A stretch of DNA of 64,000 nucleotides from Torreya grandis (taxonomy: Eukaryota > Streptophyta > Pinopsida > Cupressales > Taxaceae), in the NCBI GenBank assembly GCA_037957365.1, contig JARHVA010000350.1:2418501-2482500 (forward strand), given 5' to 3'. Position 1 is the first letter of the stretch, and each line of letters begins with the position of its first letter. The notes beneath the pieces were generated by a model, which was given only the letters and a program-made list of their open reading frames with translations, was not told where the DNA came from and did not search any database. Below are positions 26,046 to 37,894 of the stretch, in pieces. The position numbers and the translations under genes are program-made.

Positions 26046-27651
26046 CTATGCTAATGGAAGACCTTGTTCCTTAAGCTTTAATAATTTATGTCTAATACAC
26101 ACTATATATATATTTACTTGAAACCCTTTACTTTTGAGCCAATTTATCATTTTGTTGATCACATATGATGTTCTATCAATCAAAAAGAAAGATTTAGGAT
26201 TTGACCACCTTACTAGTACAAGGGGTTGAGTGATGATATGTTTGTAGTAGTTTAGGTCCACTAAGGACTCATCATCCAAAAAGCCATTTGGGACTGGTAC
26301 TAAATCAAAATATTTGACCTATTACAAGGTCATTCTAGAATGGTCCTTCAGTCTGACCTTCTCTTCATCCTCTAGGTCCTCCCAATAGTCTTAAAAATAT
26401 GGAACATGGGATTATGTGAAAACTCCCAGTGTGTTGGTGATGTTTTTATAAACATCAAAGAATGATCTAGACTCTAAAGTTTTTAGGGTCATTTGGCACA
26501 TTTATGCCTCGACACACTTGGCCTTGAGGAGGAAGAGGCATGTATATCTAACAATACTAATTGGGAAATGAATTCTTGACTTGTGCCTATTGGATATAAT
26601 CTTGTAGGTCTCCACAAGTTACCTTAATAGCTCCATTAGTGCCCACTTATCACTAAAATATATTGGGAGTGTGTATGGCCAACCACTAAATATGTTTACC
26701 CTAATATATGAATAGGTGAGGAATTGAATGAAGTAGGATACACATTTTATGATCTCTACAATTATTGCATCTGAGAATCTTGTTCTCCCAAGATCTTTAT
26801 TAAACATGATGATGATGTAATAGATGAATACATCATTGACTCTCCTAAAAATTTTCCTACTGTCCTCTAATGTGAGGTTAGGGTAATAGTTATACACTCT
26901 AATTATTTCACTAGGTACTATGTTGAGACCTAGGAAGGCTTGTCTTTTGGCTTATATGTATATAATATAAGAAGTCCTATATAAATTTATAATGGTTTGC
27001 ACCTCCATCAATTGCTTATGGAGGGAGTCACTAATGAGTTAAGCCTAGTGAATATATCATGTGTTCTGATAGATGACCCAAATTTAATGGTACATCCACT
27101 CCTAGAAGCTCTTAGCATTAGGAATACCAGTAATCTTGTGAAGAAAAATGATTATATCCTCAACCTCATCTTTGAAATCAATTCTTCCCAATGACTTTTA
27201 GATTTGGGGCCTTAAGTCATTATTTGTTTATCATTTTTTGACACCCATCTCTATTATCTTGAAAGAATTGTAGGGATGTCTCTAGAGTTATGTCAAGATA
27301 GCTCTTAAAATTTGGTACTACAAACATTGAATTAATCAAATCATGGTCTAGATTCAAAATATTTTCCCCTTTGTCATTCATAACCTCTCTTTTATTAGCA
27401 TCATAATGTTGGGCTAGTGTTAGCACCAACTCTAGGCTTGGGACCATCAATGGAAAGGAGGCTTCATGTGGAAGTCCAAAGTCATAGATACCCTAGATTA
27501 AATCATTCTTAAACATTTAATTAATATAGGTCTAGAAGTGTCCTAGGTCAATGTGACCTAGTTCTATATCAGTGATCTCAATAGTGTTAGACTCTAGGCT
27601 GAGAGTCACTCTATGGACTTTTGATTTAAACTTCATCTCCTTCTGAGGCAT
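26046..27651 (-). pseudogene. Non-canonical accessory ORF of a plant gypsy element, decayed
   Basis: A minus-strand frame can be followed from the ATG at 27,651 through open pieces at 27,450-27,220, 26,897-26,619 and 26,279-26,046, about 535 codons with several stops. Recognisable residues include PSLELVLTLAQHYD near the start, RKIFRRVNDVF and DKWALMELLR in the middle, and INWLKSKGFQVNI near the end. From memory, this resembles the extra ORF of unknown function that accompanies some large plant Ty3/gypsy elements; I cannot verify that here. It is not gag, protease, RT or integrase. It lies upstream of gag in the minus direction, as ORF1 of Ogre-type elements does. Confidence 0.5.
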
Positions 27652-27774
27652 GAAATTTGGAGAAAACTTGGTGAAAACCAACTAAAAGAGCTCACAGGGT
27701 TTACATGTGCTTAAAGCAGGTATAATTTCTAATAGAGATTGGAGGTGATCTGTGCAGGTAAAAAGTCTAGTAGA

Positions 27775-28060
27775 CTAATAGGTGTTCAAAGTTATGTAAG
27801 AAATCTATAGAAATAGGAAGTGTTCTAGACAATGTGAATGTCTGGTAGAACTTGGGATTGTTCTAAGAAGGCTAAAATCCCATGGGGATGGGAGGTGTAA
27901 ACTATAAGTGGGAATCCCATGGGGATGAGAAGTGTTTATAAAATGTCTAATGTCCACATGGACTTGGAACTTCTTATGGGGATTATAGGTACTTTAAACA
28001 AGTCTAAATCCCATATAAATGGGAGGTTTTTAGAACAAGTCCAATGTCTGTAGGGACTTA
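27775..28060 (+). repeat. Degenerate 38-39-bp tandem repeat
   Basis: About seven diverged units carry recurring words such as AATCCCATGGGGATG and (G/A)GTGTTCTA. Several units contain a small near-palindrome (ATCCCATGGGGAT). It lies just upstream of the accessory ORF on the minus strand. Confidence 0.6.
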
Positions 28061-28800
28061 AAGGATCTCTAAAAGAATATTCTTTATTTATTTGGGGAAT
28101 ATATGATGGTATATTCATTAGTCTAACTATGAAAACCCTAGATTTGACTATAAATCTTGGGGGAAAATCCTAAGGCTCTTATGATGAAGCTTGTAAAATA
28201 AAACCCTATATTTTCAACTAATAGAAACTTTTGGAAAATATATAGAAAAATGACCCTTAACACAAACACAAGACAAAAACCCCTACAACACCTTAAGCAA
28301 TAATAAAACCCTAAACAATTATAGTTGACATTTTTTTGTAATGGATGTAACCTAACAAGCTTTAATTATAGGTAACAATGGCAAAAAATCACAAGGAAGT
28401 TTTTGAAATACCATGCAAGGGTGAATAATGTCATGGTATTTGGTTTATAGATGTGGATTGATGTTTGTAGGTGCTTACTTGGTGGGTGACTCGAGGTCGA
28501 TGGCATGGTGCAAAAGTCATTGTCAGAGATTGAAAATGTAATTAGAAACTTAAACAAATAACTAAAAATCCCTAAATTTCATGTTTAAATAGGAAAATCT
28601 TGAAATTAATGCTCTCATGGTGGTTGGTGGTAGAAATCTAGAGTCTTCATGTATTTTTGCAAATTTATACATTGCATGTTGACCTTTGGATTTCATGGGA
28701 GATTTGACTTGCTTAGAAATAGGAAAGTGTAACTCCATGTGAAATTTTAAATTTTATAAAAGTAAAAATTATGTTTGGAGGAGTTTCAAATTATGTGGCT
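28061..28800. other. No gene seen
   Basis: AT-rich sequence. Short ORFs (27,936-28,118 and 28,366-28,557, minus) show no domain. Probably the 5' flank or decayed LTR of the minus-strand element. Confidence 0.4.
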
Positions 28801-28812
28801 TAGGTTACTAAC

Positions 28813-29225
28813 AGGATCTAAAACCTAGATTGCAATTTGCAATTTTGAAAATTGCTAATTACTCTTTGAGCTCTAGATTCTAGGTGAGATGTTTCACAAG
28901 AAGAAAAACCTAAGATGAAAATTGAAAAAATTAAAATTGTAGTTTGAGTTTTGGATCTCATTGGGGTATTTGGTTTGTAGGATCTAGAACTCTGCTTATA
29001 ATTTTTAATTTTGCAAAATTATAAATTGCAAATAGGGTTTCAGATTCTGCCTGTTAGTGCATGCAGGATCTAGAACTCAGACTACAATTTACAATTTTGT
29101 AAATTGAAAATTTCAATTAGGGTTCAATATTTCATGGAAAATTTAAGGTTAGTGTATTATGAGATCTAGAGCTCAATAAGTAATTTGTAATTTTACAATT
29201 TCAAATTGCATCCAGAGTTATGGAT
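28813..29225 (+). repeat. Tandem repeat of about 86-97 bp with self-complementary AT cores
   Basis: AGGATCTA(G/A)A(A/G)C recurs near 28,813, 28,979, 29,065 and 29,161. Each time a self-complementary stretch of the type CAATTTACAATTTTGTAAATTG follows within 35 bases. Units are diverged; the first interval is about double length. Confidence 0.7.
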
Positions 29226-30380
29226 TTTGTAATATTAAGGAAAAGTGTGCTTTAGATCATTTTAAGGGATTTTATTAAAAAATTAGGGGGTCTCCCTTAG
29301 GGTATTTTATGTTATGATATTTTTTGGACAAACCTAGTTTAGGGAAAAGATCAGTTCTAGAATTGAACAAACCAGAGGTATGCTTATCCTTGATTTTCAT
29401 TTCTAGAATATAATCACCATTAGATAGTCAACTATAAAATCAAAGTATCATGATATTTTTAGTAATTTTAGTATTTATCATATGTCCTTATTAAATTATA
29501 ATAATCAATCTCAATATTTTACATTTAGATCTATGCTTGAATTCCATATTTATTGACATAAATTCCCTTTTAAAGTTTTATCTTAATTATATTAATCACA
29601 CCCATTATCAACATTAAGGTTAATTTTTTTTTCCTAGTGTAACATTTACTTGTGTATATAATAAAATGTGTCAAATCTCTTAGGACTTATAGAAAATGGA
29701 ATGGTAACATACCTTATGGCATTCTAATGTGTGTGCTCTAAATCTCAAACAATGTATCCCAAATTATAAACAATCCAATTATGCATGTATTGCACTAATT
29801 CTTGTCATTTAAAAGAATGTATTCTATATTTTCACCTATAAAAAGGGCTCAAATGACCATTTTATTATGAAAGGAATGCCATGGGAAACATTGATCCTTG
29901 TAACATGTGAAATAGAGGAAGATATTCTCCTAGTAACCTCATCCTTGGAATATCGATGGACCATTGGATCCTTTGTAGGAATGAATTGGGCTATATTTTT
30001 ATTCTTAAAATGGGTATTAGGATTAGATGGAGAAGGTGACATTTTTGACCTCATGTCAACATTTCTAAATGTAATAACCCATCTATCCACATCTTTGTTA
30101 ATATTTTATTATAATGTATAGTAATTATTTTCTCTATATCCATTGATAAGATGATAGTTTTAGAATGGTGTTTCCTCCAATAATTTTTGATATTGGTGAG
30201 GGTGAATTAAGTAGGAGGTAAATTGGTTATCTTATTATCAATTAATGTATATAAATATCACTTTGTTGATCTCTACAACTATCAAACTTAAGTGGTTGAT
30301 TCTTATTTTTGGTTGGTGATTTTATGGTAACATTAACATTTTAGCCCATGTCCTTTCATTCTTGAATTTTATTTATAAAA
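29226..30380. other. AT-rich region, no supported gene
   Basis: The 84-residue ORFs on opposite strands at 29,836-30,121 overlap each other almost fully and carry no recognisable domain. I do not call either a gene. No repeat was noticed. Confidence 0.45.
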
Positions 30381-30384
30381 TTAA

Positions 30385-30900
30385 TTATAATTTTTTACTT
30401 AGGAGGTAACACAATTTGTTCAACCTTCTTATCCATGACCACATTTTTAATTTCCTTTTTGTGTATTTTAATTTTATTGCCTCAGGTGTAACTTTATTGT
30501 GGTTAAATTTTGTATTTAAATGATCATGATTTTGAGTATATGAAAACTTATCCTCAAGTGCGATAACCTTTAAAAATAAATCTTGGATTTTATATTGGAT
30601 TACATATATATATATAATCATGGAAATGATATGGCTAGTAGGAATGGTAGTCGTATGAAAAGATTTGGTCATTGGTTTTTAATCAATATCTACTCTAAAC
30701 ATATGTATAATAGATTCAACACCAATACCATTGCATTTCATATGATTTAATTCTATGGAAACATCATTTCATAATTTTGAATCAATACAAAATGTGAAAA
30801 TCTCATAAAAGTGAGCTTGTAAATTATTGTCATAAATTGCATCACATTGTGTTTTAATAGAAGCTTCATGTAAAAAGATGTTTTCACCTTTTCTGTAGGA
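30385..30900 (-). pseudogene. Unrecognised degraded coding-like stretch
   Basis: One minus-strand frame runs from about 30,900 to 30,385 with only two stops in about 170 codons, although the DNA is over 65% AT and should produce stops often. The second half is the 95-residue ORF 30,672-30,385, which is Lys-rich and possibly helical. Weaker matching frames may extend upstream to about 31,460 (a segment reading GPHPMNFLLFRNYVLYAYD). I do not recognise the protein. It could be the gag of an old element. Confidence 0.35.
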
Positions 30901-33900
30901 GAATGAAGATAATTATGACATTAAATTTCAAGAGAGGAGAGATTAATTATCACACTCATGTGTATCATTTAAAATTTATAGATAATAATAATTAGTATCA
31001 CCTTATATTTGAGAAAGAGGCATCTCTAAATTTTTTATGTTATGAAGAGTATCATATTGCAAGGCAAAACATCGTGAAAATCCAGATTTACATCATCTAC
31101 ATAGGGTGGTATTTTTATTTTATTATTTAAGTTAAATTATATAAACATGAGATAGTTCATTATTATTTTCCTCTTGTTATAGTTTTTGATTAAGAGAAGA
31201 GTGTAAAGAAGAAGTAAGGAAACTAGGTTCTTCTACTTTAATATTAGTGTTTTCATTTTATTAATCACTATTATGCTAATCCTCTTGATTTTAGTAGTTA
31301 TACTAATTTATTTCATAATAATATTCATATACATAATTATCAAAATGAATTTTACAAGCTTGACTATTTTTCCATTCAATATCATAAGCATAAAGCACAT
31401 AATTTCTAAATAATAGGAAATTCATGGGATGAGGACCACTAAGCTTTGGTCATTCATTTTTAATTTACTAAAACCTAATAGAGTAAGTGAGAAAAATGAA
31501 ATGACTACTTATAATAGGAAATAAAACATATAAATGTTAGGGTTTTATAAATGAAAACCCTATGGTTGGGTACACATATGATGGGGAAATTACAAATAAG
31601 ATTTATAACCAAATATAAATATATAAAATTTAAACTCTAGTGATAGAGGTTGGAAATTCTAAGGCTAATTAGGGTTTGTATTATTCTATACATTATATAG
31701 GTTTAATAATATGTTTTAACCTAATCTGGATTGTAAAACTCTAATTCAGATACAAACTTAAATGTAATTTATATTATAAAGAATGACAATTAAGAATGAA
31801 CTTGGATGTAAAATTTTGAAACTAATTTTGACAAGTGGCATGTGCTAAATATACAAAATAATAAATATATCAAATCACTTAGGTTTTATGGTTTAAAAAC
31901 TAACTCTAATTAACTTTTAACCATGGAGATGGGTTGGAAGTATGCATAGAAGTTGCTTGGATCTAGAACTAATTGTTATAAGCAAACCTCTCAATGGAAG
32001 GGATTAATCATAACATTAATATCTTGGGATGTTTTGGAACTTTGTGACCATAGAGTTAGTTGATGCTTAATTTAATAACTATGTGTGTGTGATCTTGATC
32101 CCTAACTGTGTAAAAAACTCTATATGTCAATTTCCTTCCCCTTAAAATCCTAGGTCTACTTATAAATGCTAGAAACCTAAAAAAAACTTGGGAAGTGTAA
32201 TGGGATAAGTTTAACCCAATCACCCCTATTGATGATTGACCACTACCTATGTATCCAATACATTGATGATGGATTTCAATCTGCATGTATTTATTCCCCT
32301 TAGTTTGAATGCATAATTATGCTCATTTTATGTATAAATGAACCTAGAAATCACATTTTAAATACTTGAAAATATTCAATTTGACTTGGCTTGGTGTGTT
32401 TTAAACTTTAATAATGAATGCTACTAGTGAATTATTTTAAATTTGGGATAAACAGGGTAGTTTTTCTCAATGTGTAGTAGTGTATGTATGCTTGATGCAT
32501 AAGTCCCAAGAAAGCATAAATTATGAGTTTGATTTGTCTTTTTGTGAGTCCATTTGGGTATTTTATCATGCCACCAACACACTAGGATAATGGATTGACC
32601 CATAGGAATGATTTATATTTTAACAATAATCATTTATAGTGAGGGATAGTAACATCACCCTTAGGACAATTTTGTCAATGTAACTGTCTAAGCTTGATGT
32701 TAGTGTCTAGGAGATAAGAATGTAGATTTGATAATTTAGAGATGTCTAAGTAAGACATTTAATTATTTTGACATAGATAGAGAGGTTCATATTTGTGACT
32801 AACAACAAAATTGTAGGTTCAAACTCATATCAAGCATGTGGATGTGAGATAAATGGAGATAAGATGCATATATGTGTGCACATTTAATGTATGGTGAAAT
32901 TAGGTCAAAAGTGACATTTTAAAGTTTATAATCTCAAATTTTATTATCTACACAAGGGTACTCATAATAATATCAAACCTTTTCATTATAAACCTTACAC
33001 CATATTGCACATAGATTGATAGGATGAATTTATCATAAATATTCCAAAATAATTGATTTTATATATGGTATTGAATTAAAATTTTCCACCTTTGATTGAG
33101 CCAAAAGTAGCTCAACATCCTTTATATTTGGATCCTAAACACTTGCAACAACAACAAAGGACCATATTATTGAAGCCATAATAATGTGCACTTACCAACA
33201 CATACATCATTTATTCATTATAGCTAATATAAGCCCATAGGTGATCAAGCTAAGTGGTACGACCTTCAATAAATTCAAGCTCATTTTTTGAATTTGAAAA
33301 AATATGTAATGAGGAACATTATTCAAGAAAGGGTGAATGATATATTTGCAAATCCACTAGTCTATTTATTCCTCTTAAGGGCTTTGAGCTCTTTGGATTT
33401 GATTCACCTAACACAACCAAAAAAACCTTATGGTACCCTTATGTAGTGCCTTGAGACATACCACAAAACTCTCTAATATCATACATGATCATTAAAAATA
33501 TGAGGCCAACTAGTATCTCCATACTACTATAGCATGCTAAGAATAAATTGTTTAGTTCATTCAACATTAGAGAATCTATCAGTAGATTGTGTTACTATAG
33601 CTTCTACTGTCACACCTTTAAGAAGGTGAACCACCACTCAGGTAGAATATGAACCATTTTTAATTATTCCTTTTGTAAATTTCTTATTGTAGTGAGCCAT
33701 ATATTGTAATATGTTAGAATTTAATGGGATAACATCAAAAAATATCATAAACATTAATGTTAACATGCCATGAATATTTAACTTAAATTGATCCTCTATA
33801 TTACTTCATGGCCATCTAAGCAAGCTAGTTCGGAAGTGTTTCCTCCTCTCTGGTCATAGGAATTCTCATTTTCAAAATTTATAAACATTGTACAATAATT

Positions 33901-34767
33901 TACTTTACCATATCATTTATCATTGAATAAAATTTGCATAAATTCATAAATATTATGTATTATAATGTGTTTTGGTTTAATATTGTAATATTTTTTCACT
34001 ACATGTTTTATAACCCTTAGTTTCCTATCCAAATTACACAATTGTCCTCCAAGCCACCATATTGATCCATGTGGTTCGAAACATTAGAGACATAAAATAA
34101 AATTAAAAAACCTTGTTAGAATAATTTTTTGTACTTGTAATTTATTTACCCTTCCATTAGGTATATACCTAGATAGTTATTTTGGTTCTTTTCATAAAAT
34201 ATCTTCCTGATTTTGTGTTCTTTGTGATCTATTATCTTTTTTTAATGTGACCACTTAACCTTGATGTTTTTTAATCATAGAGGTAACATAAGTGCTCAAA
34301 CATTATAACCACCACAATATAAGGAGATATAAGAAAATATGATCTGAAAACATTAATAATATTTTCCTATGTGAAATTTAATGAAAGTAGCTATATAAAT
34401 TGATAATTTACAAGGGGATTTAGAAGCACATATCTGATTTCATACTCACCAGATACATATAATCATTTTGGATGATCATAATAGGCTATACGATAACATA
34501 GAATAATATTTAAAAATAAGACCTCAATTTGTAGTGATGATCCTCTTGATAGTGACTGAGTTGTTTTGATAATAGATATGTAGGTCTAAGGTTGAAAATT
34601 TAAAAAAAAAATTGTCAATAACTTCATGTTAAAAACCTCATTCATTATTTTAGACTAATACATGAAAATATTTGAATTATTATTTTTTTGATCCAACCTA
34701 ACCTAAGCCAAGAAGACCTTGAAAGGACATAAAAATTCAGATTTTTTCAAGTGGCCTACCTCAGTTA
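30901..34767. other. AT-rich intergenic DNA without a supported gene
   Basis: Apart from a short (TA)n run at about 30,603-30,617 and the possible upstream part of the coding-like stretch, I see nothing interpretable. ORF 32,286-32,056 (minus, 76 codons) has no recognisable domain. The sequence is the flank into which the copia element inserted. Confidence 0.4.
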
Positions 34768-34772
34768 GCCTC
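34768..34772. repeat. Target-site duplication GCCTC, left copy (copia)
   Basis: GCCTC immediately precedes the 5' LTR and recurs at 39,043-39,047 directly after the 3' LTR. Confidence 0.9.
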
Positions 34773-35923
34773 TATTAGGTTATGGAGCTAAAAGCTTCAC
34801 TGATGCAAATAGGGAAGGAGGTTGCAGAAGGGTTGCAGAGTGTCACAGATGCTGGCGTCAGTTAGGCCAACCAACATTGGTAGGATCAGACAAGAAGGCA
34901 ACCGATGTCGGTCAAAAATCGGCCAGCATCGGCACCCCCAAGCAGATAGGGACTGATGTCGATCACCTGTGTGGTTTGGACTACAAATGTTACAGGCAGT
35001 TAGCTAACGAACCAAGTGTTTGCATGTCAAGAGCCAATTTTAGACTAAAATCTGTAGATCTAATTATTGTAATTGGATGTCTAATTATTGTTTGGATGAG
35101 ATCTATATAATAGACTCATGGATTGTATTGTAAGTTGTTCTAGTTTGAGTTGAGCAAAGTTTGATTCTTCTGTGTGTGAGGTGAGCAAGGGTGTTCCTCC
35201 TAGTTCCATAGTAGTACCAAGGTGGGTGCTAGTTTTGGAGAGTAAGCATGATTCTTCAGGAGTGTATGATCTTGGTCATCAGGTGAGCATGGCTACTTTA
35301 GGAGATCTACATGGTAAGTAAGATCATTGATTTACAAGTGTATGTGTGTGCAAGGTCAAGGTTCACAGGTGTGCAAAACCAGATTGATTTGCAGGTGTGC
35401 AAGATCAAATAGGACAACAACACAATAGGGAGAAAAATCAGGTGGGATCTACTTGGAGTACAGTGGGTACTCATAGAGAGCAAAGAGGAAGGCAAGGAAG
35501 ATCCTTCCATAAGTAAGGTCTGTTGAGGTGCAGGTTGTTACAGGTTTAGGGGAGATCTACTTGGAGTATGTTGTGTACTTGTGGAGTGCGTGGAGCACTT
35601 GTGGAGTGCGTGGAGCACAGGTGTAAGGTGAACACCAAATCTATGTTTGAGTTGGGTGTTGGGACCTAAGGGAGAGAGCTTTGAGGGAAGATTTACTATT
35701 TATGCCCTAGAGGTGTGGGAGCCCTAGAGGTGTGTAAGGAAGAAGAACTGTGGCAGCCTTCTTTGTTGTATTTCCTTTTGAAAGAGTTTTAATACAAGTT
35801 GTGTATTGTCTCTCATATCATGTGTTATTTCTGGATTCTAGTAACTTGTGTATTCTAGTTAATTTTCGCATGTTAAGTTGCTTGGTAATCAATTGTGTGC
35901 TTTCGGTTATATATATCCCAACA
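34773..35923 (+). repeat. Copia 5' LTR
   Basis: It begins TATTAGG (TGTTAGG in the 3' copy) and ends ATCCCAACA. It contains a cluster of CpG-bearing words (GATGTCGGTC, CAGCATCGGC) at 34,850-34,970, a TATA box at 35,104-35,112, and a short tandem repeat of GGAGTGCGTGGAGCAC at about 35,582-35,620. ORFs at 34,877-35,110 and 35,750-35,974 are incidental. Confidence 0.95.
35104..35112 (+). promoter_or_regulatory. TATA box of copia 5' LTR
   Basis: TATATAATA is kept unchanged in the 3' LTR (38,226-38,234). It lies 330 bases into the LTR, suitable for the element's own promoter. Confidence 0.6.
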
Positions 35924-35925
35924 CG

Positions 35926-35937
35926 TGGTATCAGAGC
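35926..35937 (+). promoter_or_regulatory. Primer binding site for initiator tRNA-Met
   Basis: TGGTATCAGAGC, two bases after the LTR end, matches the complement of the 3' end of plant initiator tRNA-Met and is the usual copia primer site. Confidence 0.93.
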
Positions 35938-36013
35938 TAAGGTTGCAGGGAGCAGGTTTTGTGTTTGGTTATAGGTCACTCTCAGGGGTTTTTGATTGAG
36001 TGGGAGTAGAGAA

Positions 36014-36660
36014 ATGGTAGATCAAAGTAAGCTAAGAATGGAGGAGTTGAAAAGCATAGATGATCACTTACAGTCCTATGGAAAGAAAGAGCAGGTAAAA
36101 GAAAATTGTTGGTTTGTGGAAGATCAGCATGAAGGAACTAAAGAAGAAGATGTTGCAGGTGATGTGGCATAGGATGCTCTGGGAGGTTTCTTGGATAAAG
36201 TTGAATCTTGGTTAATAGATTTGTTGCCTCTTTCCATGCAACCCCAAGGAGAGGAGCTGGTGAGCCTTGCCAAAGAATTGGCAAAGGGGAAGTGAAGCTA
36301 AAATTGCAGGCGGCCAACACACGGGTGTTGAAGGAGGTCATGCAGGTCCCAGGTTTGGAGATGTGGCTAATTTCTTCAGAAAAGTTGGGTGATGAGAGAT
36401 GCATAAGAACTCTCATAGTGGATGCACTTGAATTAGCTGGTGGTAAGAAAATAGGTATTCTTTATCTACTTGTTTATATTACTGATTCTTCTTCTGTTGT
36501 GGAGACGTAGCTTTGTAGGCTTGGTCACATGAGCAAGAAGGAGATGCATGTTCTTAAGCAGAAGATAGATATATTTGATAGGCTTAAGAACTAAAAAGCC
36601 TTGGTGTTTATGGAGGATATGGCAGACAAAGACCAGTGGATGTGGCTAGATACTTATGAG
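36014..36660 (+). pseudogene. Copia gag start fused to protease/pre-integrase remnant
   Basis: The ATG at 36,014 opens a 52-codon frame that looks like the start of a copia Gag (acidic/basic helical), ended by TAG at 36,170. From 36,208 another frame reads through a segment typical of the stretch after the protease (LKEVMQVPGLEMWLIS) and then the GAG-pre-integrase box, CRLGHMSKKEMHVLKQK at about 36,515-36,565, with a stop just before it. Most of gag, including the zinc knuckle, and the protease active site are absent, so an internal deletion joined gag to the pre-integrase part. The antisense ORF 36,416-36,138 is a shadow. Confidence 0.8.
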
Positions 36661-36729
36661 CAGGGCAGTTTGGACATGGGTTTTGATCCAAAGGAGCTCG
36701 CGAGTAAAAAGTCATCACTCACAGGAAAA

Positions 36730-36910
36730 CACAGGTACCAGCATCGGCAAGAAAATTGACGTCAGCAATAGGTAAGACCGACATCGGTCACGAGGACCGA
36801 TGCTGACAAAAGGAGACACCGATGTTGGCAGGGTTGGTAGTCAGGACAGGCACATGGAACTGACGTCAGTTGGATGTAGACTGTGTGGTGATCGAGGTCG
36901 GTCACTGTAA
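36730..36910 (+). repeat. CpG-rich short repeat cluster with two TGACGTCA sites
   Basis: The words ATCGGC, GACATCGGTC, CCGATG and GGTCGGTC recur here and also in both LTRs (34,850-34,970 and 37,975-38,095). Two exact TGACGTCA palindromes (bZIP/CRE core) lie at 36,757-36,764 and 36,861-36,868. The cluster does not fit any copia protein domain and sits where the integrase core is missing. Confidence 0.65.
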
Positions 36911-37254
36911 TGAATTTTGGGCAGACAGCAAGCTGTCAAGGAGTCTCAAATGCCCATAGGGAGGACTGGAGGTGGTAAGTAAGCCTCAAATTCATTGTTC
37001 CTCTTCTTTATACTCATTGCTAACTGTAGAGCAGGAAGGATCTAGGAAATAGTGGGAGTGTGGCAGGAATATTATGCAGAACCAAGCAGAGACTTGGTAG
37101 GGTTGCCAGCAAGTATGGAAAGCACAGAGATGAATGGATACCTTAGTTGAAGAATTGAGAGAATGGACATGTGAGACAAAAGACTAGGGCATATGTTCTT
37201 AAGGTAGCTGTAGGATAGTGGTATAGTGCTGACAGGTGGTACTAGGTGGATGAC

Positions 37255-37850
37255 AAAGCAGGGCTTTAGTCAATGTTAGTAGAACCATTATGTTTGTCTT
37301 ACCAAGGGGATGATGGTCACAACATTATCCTATTGTTGTATGTGGAGGATGAGTTTGGTGCAGGTTCAGACATACAGGGTTTTGCTGGGCTAAGGGTAAG
37401 ATTAGTTGAGTGGCATGTCATGAAGAATTTGGAGCAGTGAAATTCTTTGGCATGGGAGAGATGGAGATCACAGGTTGATTTTGTCTCTAGTGGGAGTTGA
37501 CGTGAATCAGGTGTTGGTGAGGTTTAAGATGCTGAACTGGAGCACACTAAGGGCTGGACAGTTCAGTGTCTGAAATCACATGAGGTATGTTATAGGCTTG
37601 AGATTTCCCAAGTAGTGGGAGCTGTCAGAGAGTTAGGAGCCAATTCAGAGAAGTGGGTTCTTAGGTATTTGAGAGGGACCAGTAGTAGGGATTCATGCTA
37701 TTTAGGGTCAGGACTTCACTACATGGGATTGTAGGTTTGGATGTGGTAGGGTACTCAAATGACAGGAGGTGCACCATAGGTTGTGTGGTGGGTTGTCTTC
37801 AGGATTGATCTTGAAGAGGGATACAAGCCAGGAAATAGATTAGATGGGGT
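37255..37850 (+). pseudogene. Copia RT C-terminal part and RNase H remnant
   Basis: Near 37,320-37,370 the frame reads NIILLLYVEDEFGAGSDI, the copia RT active-site segment (YVDD changed to YVED). Near 37,640-37,680 it reads KWVLRYLRGT, the usual motif ahead of copia RNase H, followed by traces of the RNase H body up to about 37,850. Stops and small shifts break the frame. The N-terminal RT half is missing. Confidence 0.8.
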
Positions 37851-37894
37851 ACAGGTATAGGTATAGTGCAACTGTTTATCTCCAAGTGGGAGAT

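Noticed and set aside
29836..30121. Two 84-codon ORFs on opposite strands
   Set aside because: Mirror-overlapping open frames with no recognisable domain; chance is the better explanation.
34075..34090. GGTTCGAAAC, resembling a tRNA B box
   Set aside because: No A box at a suitable distance and no cloverleaf could be drawn, so no tRNA gene is called.
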